A DNA stretch of 64,000 nucleotides. Origin: Bacillota bacterium. GTDB taxonomy: Bacteria; Bacillota; Clostridia; Acetivibrionales; DTU013. The stretch spans positions 1 to 64,000 of the forward strand of contig JAEZCA010000023.1 of the NCBI GenBank assembly GCA_023412665.1. Direction: 5' to 3'. Positions 60,323 to 64,000 of this stretch are shown here, in pieces (within the stretch, counting starts at the first letter, position 1; every line of letters starts with the position of its first letter). The notes under the pieces were generated by a model that worked only from the letters and a program-made list of their open reading frames with translations, did no database searches and was not told the origin of the DNA. The position numbers were made by a program, and so were the translations under genes.

Positions 60323-60351
60323 TTGTATATGCTTTTCGAAAATCCTATAAT
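60323..60351 (+). promoter_or_regulatory. Promoter of the coiled-coil protein gene
   Basis: A TTGTAT -35 box (60323-60328), 17-bp spacer and perfect TATAAT -10 box (60346-60351) lie 57 nt before the start. Confidence 0.7.
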
Positions 60352-60407
60352 AGGCTTATATCGGCTATGCGGCGAATCTGTCTATGTGGCCGGGAGGTGA
60401 TGGATGT

Positions 60408-61031
60408 ATGAGGCTGTTGCCTAAAAGATCGCGGGAAGGCAAAAAATTCGATACAAGGACACTGAGAAAGAACGATATATCGCTTCTTATTCTTGATGAA
60501 CGCTGGAATAAGCTTTTTGTAAACACCCCCAAGAGCTCCTCCATCGAGCGCTGTGAACATAATCTGAAGGAACTGCTCAAGGAGGAGGCACGTCTAATAG
60601 CGGAGCAAAAGGAAATAGCATCTGCTAAGAAAATCCATATGAACAGGATCATCAAACTTACGCCCGAGGTCTTCGAAAAGGATGATGAGACGGCGAAAAA
60701 GGAGATGCAGGACTCGGAGAGGGAAATAAAGAGAATCAACAGCAGGGCAAAGCGTATAGAGGAGCTACTCGATGAAATGCCGGACAAAAAAAAGAAGGCA
60801 AATCTGGAGCTGCTGGAGGAGACTGTTAATATCGTATATTACAAGATAGGCTCTGCCAGGAAAAGAGTGAAGGAGCTTGAAGAGCTGATCGAGGAAACAA
60901 GGTCAAGGCTTAAGGAATACATAGATGAGAAGGAAACACTTTCACAGGATGATACCGACATCTACTCGTATTTCCATGACCTGCTGGGAGGCGAGGAGAT
61001 TGAGAAGCTGGACAGAGAGTTCTTTGAGTAA
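60408..61031 (+). CDS. Coiled-coil protein, unknown
   Basis: I do not recognise a named family. This 207-residue, highly charged cytoplasmic protein has a short N-terminal part with DTRTLRKNDISLLILDERWN, then predicted coiled coil for most of residues 50-185 (EAKxxE-like heptads, AEQKEIASAKK, EMQDSEREIKRINSRAKRIE). The end EIEKLDREFFE is conserved-looking. The ATG at 60408 has GGGAGG 10 nt upstream; an ATG eight codons earlier is possible. It precedes nnrD/E and alr but is separated from them by a dispersed repeat. Confidence 0.75.
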   Translation: MRLLPKRSREGKKFDTRTLRKNDISLLILDERWNKLFVNTPKSSSIERCEHNLKELLKEEARLIAEQKEIASAKKIHMNRIIKLTPEVFEKDDETAKKEMQDSEREIKRINSRAKRIEELLDEMPDKKKKANLELLEETVNIVYYKIGSARKRVKELEELIEETRSRLKEYIDEKETLSQDDTDIYSYFHDLLGGEEIEKLDREFFE

Positions 61032-61075
61032 TGCGCTGCGGAGAGAGAAGACGCTTCTTTTGATCGATGCGTCAT

Positions 61076-61169
61076 CACGTTTAGGCGTGGGGCACGGAGT
61101 GTAGCGCAGGGCGAATTCATTTCGCCCGTAGCGAGGGGGTATTGGAGCATGCCCCCATTGGAAATTGAA
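61076..61169. repeat. Dispersed 94-bp repeat, copy 2
   Basis: This inverse copy of 13702-13795 has no gaps. It fills most of the gap between the coiled-coil gene and nnrD/E and stops 14 nt before the latter's start codon, so it forms part of the nnrD/E leader. Confidence 0.85.
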
Positions 61170-61183
61170 AGAGGTATGGAAAA

Positions 61184-62731
61184 ATGAAGGTTGTAACACC
61201 GGAGCAAATGAGGAAAATCGATGAATGCGCCATACGGGAGTTTGGCATCCCGGGTATTCTGCTGATGGAAAATGCTGCGGCAGCAGTCGCCGCAGAAGCG
61301 GCTGCCATGATCGAGGGCGGCGGCAGGCTTGTTACAGTTGTGGCCGGAAGGGGCAACAATGGCGGTGATGCATTTGCGGCAGCCAGACTGCTCCACAGCA
61401 AGGGCGTCAATATCCGCGCATACCTGATCGGCAGGAAGGAAGACATATCGGGCGATGCGCTTGTTAACATGAATATCCTTGAACGGATAGGAATCGATAT
61501 ATGCGAGCTTGCGGAGGAATGCAGCACTGAAAGCTTCTCAGAGGATCTGACGGCTTCGGCCCTGATAATCGACGGTATATTCGGAACCGGCCTAAGCCGG
61601 GATGTCACCGGCTTTGCGGCAGCGGTCATCGGACTGATGAATGCATCCGGATTACCTATACTGTCCATTGATATTCCATCCGGTATAGATGGCAGATATG
61701 GAACCATAAAAGGAGCATGCATCAAGGCTGCTGCAACCGTGACCTTTTGTATGCCCAAGTCCGGCCTGCTGCTTAATCCCGGCTGTGAATATACCGGCAG
61801 ACTGATTATTGCCGATATCGGAATACCCCCATTGGCAATAATCAAGCAGGAAATAAAAACATGGATAATCGACAGGCAAATGGCAGTTTCCTTGCTGCCG
61901 GGGAGAAAGCCGGACAGTAATAAGGGCGATTACGGCAGGGCGTTTATAATTTCCGGCTCCAACGGGATGACCGGTTCAGGATGTCTTGCGTCAGCAGCGG
62001 CGCTCAGGGCAGGCGCAGGCCTTGTATATGCAGGGGTACCTGCCAGTCTGGCTCCCATATATTGTTCAAAGCTCACTGAACCTATCGTGATCAGGCTTGA
62101 GGACGGCGGAACAGGCGTCCTGACAGCTTCATGCTGCGAGAGTATACAAGAGATGCTGGACAGAATGGATGCTGTTGCAATCGGACCCGGACTTACGGTC
62201 ACAGAGGATATAAAGAAAATCGTCAAGCTGGTGATAGAAAACTGCAAGGCGCCGCTGATACTTGATGCAGACGCACTGAATGCCATTTCGGGCGATCCTT
62301 CCGTGCTGAAAACATTGAGAGCGGGCGCTGTGGTGACTCCTCATCCCGGAGAGATGGCAAGACTAATGGGTGTTGATATCAAGGATGTGCAGGCTGACAG
62401 AGTCGGGAATGCATTGAAGTTTGCTGCGGAGTATGGAGTGATTGTTGTCCTAAAGGGCAGCAGGACAATCGTGGCATACCCCGACGGCAGTGTCTTTATA
62501 AATTTGACAGGAAACGCCGGAATGGCGACCGCAGGTACAGGAGATGTGCTTACCGGTATCATCGCAGGTATTGCGGCCCAGGGGGTTGACGCCGGTGCGG
62601 CGGCAGTGGCAGGGGTCTACCTGCACGGGCTAGCAGGAGACGCCGCGGCTGACTATAAAGGAATGCCGGGGATCTTGGCGGGAGACCTGGTGGATTTCCT
62701 GCCGGTCACGATAAAAGAGGCTGTCAAATAA
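61184..62731 (+). CDS. nnr: Bifunctional NAD(P)H-hydrate repair enzyme
   Basis: This 515-residue protein combines an N-terminal YjeF_N epimerase domain (about residues 1-215; RGNNGGDAFAAARLL, IPSGIDGRYG) and a C-terminal ADP-dependent NAD(P)H-hydrate dehydratase of the ribokinase fold (about 225-510; ISGSNGMTGSGCLASAAALR, ILDADALNAIS, VVTPHPGEMARLMG, AGTGDVLTGIIAG). It repairs hydrated NAD(P)H. GAAAGAGG precedes the ATG. It is followed 39 nt later by alr, an association seen in many Bacillota. Confidence 0.95.
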   Translation: MKVVTPEQMRKIDECAIREFGIPGILLMENAAAAVAAEAAAMIEGGGRLVTVVAGRGNNGGDAFAAARLLHSKGVNIRAYLIGRKEDISGDALVNMNILERIGIDICELAEECSTESFSEDLTASALIIDGIFGTGLSRDVTGFAAAVIGLMNASGLPILSIDIPSGIDGRYGTIKGACIKAAATVTFCMPKSGLLLNPGCEYTGRLIIADIGIPPLAIIKQEIKTWIIDRQMAVSLLPGRKPDSNKGDYGRAFIISGSNGMTGSGCLASAAALRAGAGLVYAGVPASLAPIYCSKLTEPIVIRLEDGGTGVLTASCCESIQEMLDRMDAVAIGPGLTVTEDIKKIVKLVIENCKAPLILDADALNAISGDPSVLKTLRAGAVVTPHPGEMARLMGVDIKDVQADRVGNALKFAAEYGVIVVLKGSRTIVAYPDGSVFINLTGNAGMATAGTGDVLTGIIAGIAAQGVDAGAAAVAGVYLHGLAGDAAADYKGMPGILAGDLVDFLPVTIKEAVK

Positions 62732-62770
62732 AGAAGAATACGGGGCTATGTATTTTTACGGAGGAACGAG

Positions 62771-63940
62771 ATGGAATATAAACTTAACAGAGCATGGGCA
62801 GAGATAGACCTGGATGCAATTGCCCACAATGCTCGTGAGATAAAGAAGCTGACAGGCAAGAGAGTAGAGCTGATGGGAGCCGTCAAGGCTGATGCTTACG
62901 GCCACGGCGTGCTGGAGGTAGTCAGGACACTGCTCGATAACGGAGTGACCCAGCTGGCGGTATCGATGCTGGATGAGGCGATCCAGATAAGAAAAATGGG
63001 GATAGGAGTGCCGATACTGATACTGGGCTTCACCGACCCGGCCAGAGCGGATGAGATAATACTGAACGAGGTGACGCAGACGGTCTTCAGCCTTGATCTG
63101 GCGCAGGCGCTGTCAGCAGCCTCGGTGAGGCTAGGCAAAAGTGCGAAGATACATGTCAAGATAGATACGGGAATGACCCGTCTGGGTTTTATGCCAGGTT
63201 ACAGCGCGGTAAAGAGCATCATGGAGATCAGCAGAATGCCCGGGCTCATTATAGAAGGCCTGTTCACACATTTTGCGTCAGCCGATGAAAATGAAAGAGA
63301 TTATACAATGATGCAGTTTGAACGCTTCATGAGCGTTTGCAGCGAGCTGGCAAGAGTAGGGATACACATACCCCTCAAGCATGTCTGCAACAGCGGAGGA
63401 ATCATACAATATCCGGAGATGCATCTGGATATGGTCAGACCCGGGGTCATACTTTATGGCCTTTATCCGTCGAACGAGGTAAGCAGGAGCAGCATCTGTC
63501 TGAAGCCGGCAATGACGCTGAAGGCCAATGTTGTCCATGTCAAGGATGTGGAAAAGGACGTCTGCATAAGCTATGGCAGGACGTTCCGTACTTCACGCAA
63601 AAGCAGGATCGCCACCGTGCCTATCGGATATGCCGATGGATATACAAGACTCATGTCGAACAAGGGGCGTATGCTCGTAAATGGTGAATTTGCGCCGGTC
63701 GTGGGACGGATATGCATGGATCAGTGCATGATTGATGTTACCGATCTGCACAATGACGTGCATGTGGGGGATGAAGTGGTCATATTCGGCAGTCAGGGCG
63801 GAGCCAGCATCAGCGTCGACGAAATTGCCGCTGAGGTAGGGACCATAAACTACGAGCTGGTGTGCATCATAGGTAAAAGGATACCCCGCGTATATCTCAA
63901 GGGCGGGGAAATATGCAGCGTTCTAAATTATCTCATATAG
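62771..63940 (+). CDS. alr: Alanine racemase
   Basis: This PLP enzyme converts L- to D-alanine for peptidoglycan. The 389-residue product has the PLP lysine in MGAVKADAYGHG (Lys39), the TIM-barrel pattern KIDTGMTRLGFMP and the C-terminal-domain tyrosine motif VPIGYADGYTR (about residue 277), plus GRICMDQCMIDVT. A GGAGG ribosome site stands 7 nt before the ATG. It is probably cotranscribed with nnr. The window ends 60 nt after its stop, with no further gene seen. Confidence 0.97.
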   Translation: MEYKLNRAWAEIDLDAIAHNAREIKKLTGKRVELMGAVKADAYGHGVLEVVRTLLDNGVTQLAVSMLDEAIQIRKMGIGVPILILGFTDPARADEIILNEVTQTVFSLDLAQALSAASVRLGKSAKIHVKIDTGMTRLGFMPGYSAVKSIMEISRMPGLIIEGLFTHFASADENERDYTMMQFERFMSVCSELARVGIHIPLKHVCNSGGIIQYPEMHLDMVRPGVILYGLYPSNEVSRSSICLKPAMTLKANVVHVKDVEKDVCISYGRTFRTSRKSRIATVPIGYADGYTRLMSNKGRMLVNGEFAPVVGRICMDQCMIDVTDLHNDVHVGDEVVIFGSQGGASISVDEIAAEVGTINYELVCIIGKRIPRVYLKGGEICSVLNYLI

Positions 63941-64000
63941 AGTTATAGCTATCCCGCCTTGTTAAACGTGTAAAGTTGAGAAAAATTTCTGCAAATGAGA

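Overview
The window looks like chromosomal DNA of an anaerobic, probably spore-forming member of the Clostridia (Bacillota). The grounds are a SpoVB-type flippase, a NfeD/FloA flotillin pair, CtsR boxes in front of an Hsp20 gene, a hybrid cluster protein with a Crp/Fnr-type regulator, MrfA/MrfB repair proteins, CCA-encoding tRNA genes and strong GGAGG ribosome binding sites throughout. Most of the window is ordinary chromosome. The stretch from about 24.3 to 33.9 kb is visibly more A/T-rich and looks acquired.

Layout. 0-5 kb: topB (cut by the window edge), a small DUF1648-like protein, hcp and its divergent regulator. 5-9 kb: an acyl-CoA thioesterase, a radical-SAM/DUF4130 pair linked to DNA repair, a small acidic protein, and a tRNA Met-Glu-Val operon. 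9.4-13.7 kb: a histidine kinase, NfeD, FloA, a proline-rich protein and a LytTR response regulator in one direction. 14-17.6 kb: glgB and a minus-strand run of small genes (TPR lipoprotein, a 20-codon ORF, DUF4177, a two-TM protein). 17.9-24 kb: a NifU-like/GGGtGRT pair, an AraC regulator with a divergent epoxide hydrolase, a degenerate GGDEF protein and manA.

24-35.5 kb: an amino-sugar island (BadF-type kinase, sugar ABC transporter, ROK regulator, AGE epimerase, SIS isomerase, KbaZ/GatZ-type aldolase subunit). It lies between two diverged copies of the same junction, manA 5' end / twin-operator promoter / flavoprotein. The left copy has intact manA and a truncated flavoprotein. The right copy has a manA scrap and an intact flavoprotein followed by its TetR gene. 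35.7-43 kb: an ABC-2 exporter with an anchored 579-residue partner, a YIP1-like protein and a phosphodiester glycosidase-like protein. 43-48.6 kb: tRNA-Arg, a dusB-type gene, mrfA and mrfB. 48.6-53.8 kb: a 7TM/PAS/GGDEF/HD-GYP protein, spoVB and CtsR-boxed hsp20. 53.9-60.2 kb: a surface-polysaccharide group (O-antigen ligase, two DUF4330 proteins, GT4, FrhB-like protein, polysaccharide pyruvyl transferase). 60.4-64 kb: a coiled-coil protein, nnrD/E and alr.

The intergenic spaces hold several short dispersed repeat families. These include a 94-bp repeat present twice in inverse orientation, a hairpin repeat, foldback/MITE-like units of 120-190 bp, and a repeat that supplies the stop codon of the TetR gene. 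I saw no CRISPR array, prophage or intact insertion sequence. The most interesting items are the duplicated junction flanking the sugar island with its TetR and ROK operators, the kinase-flotillin-response regulator gene group, and the GGGtGRT/NifU-like pair.
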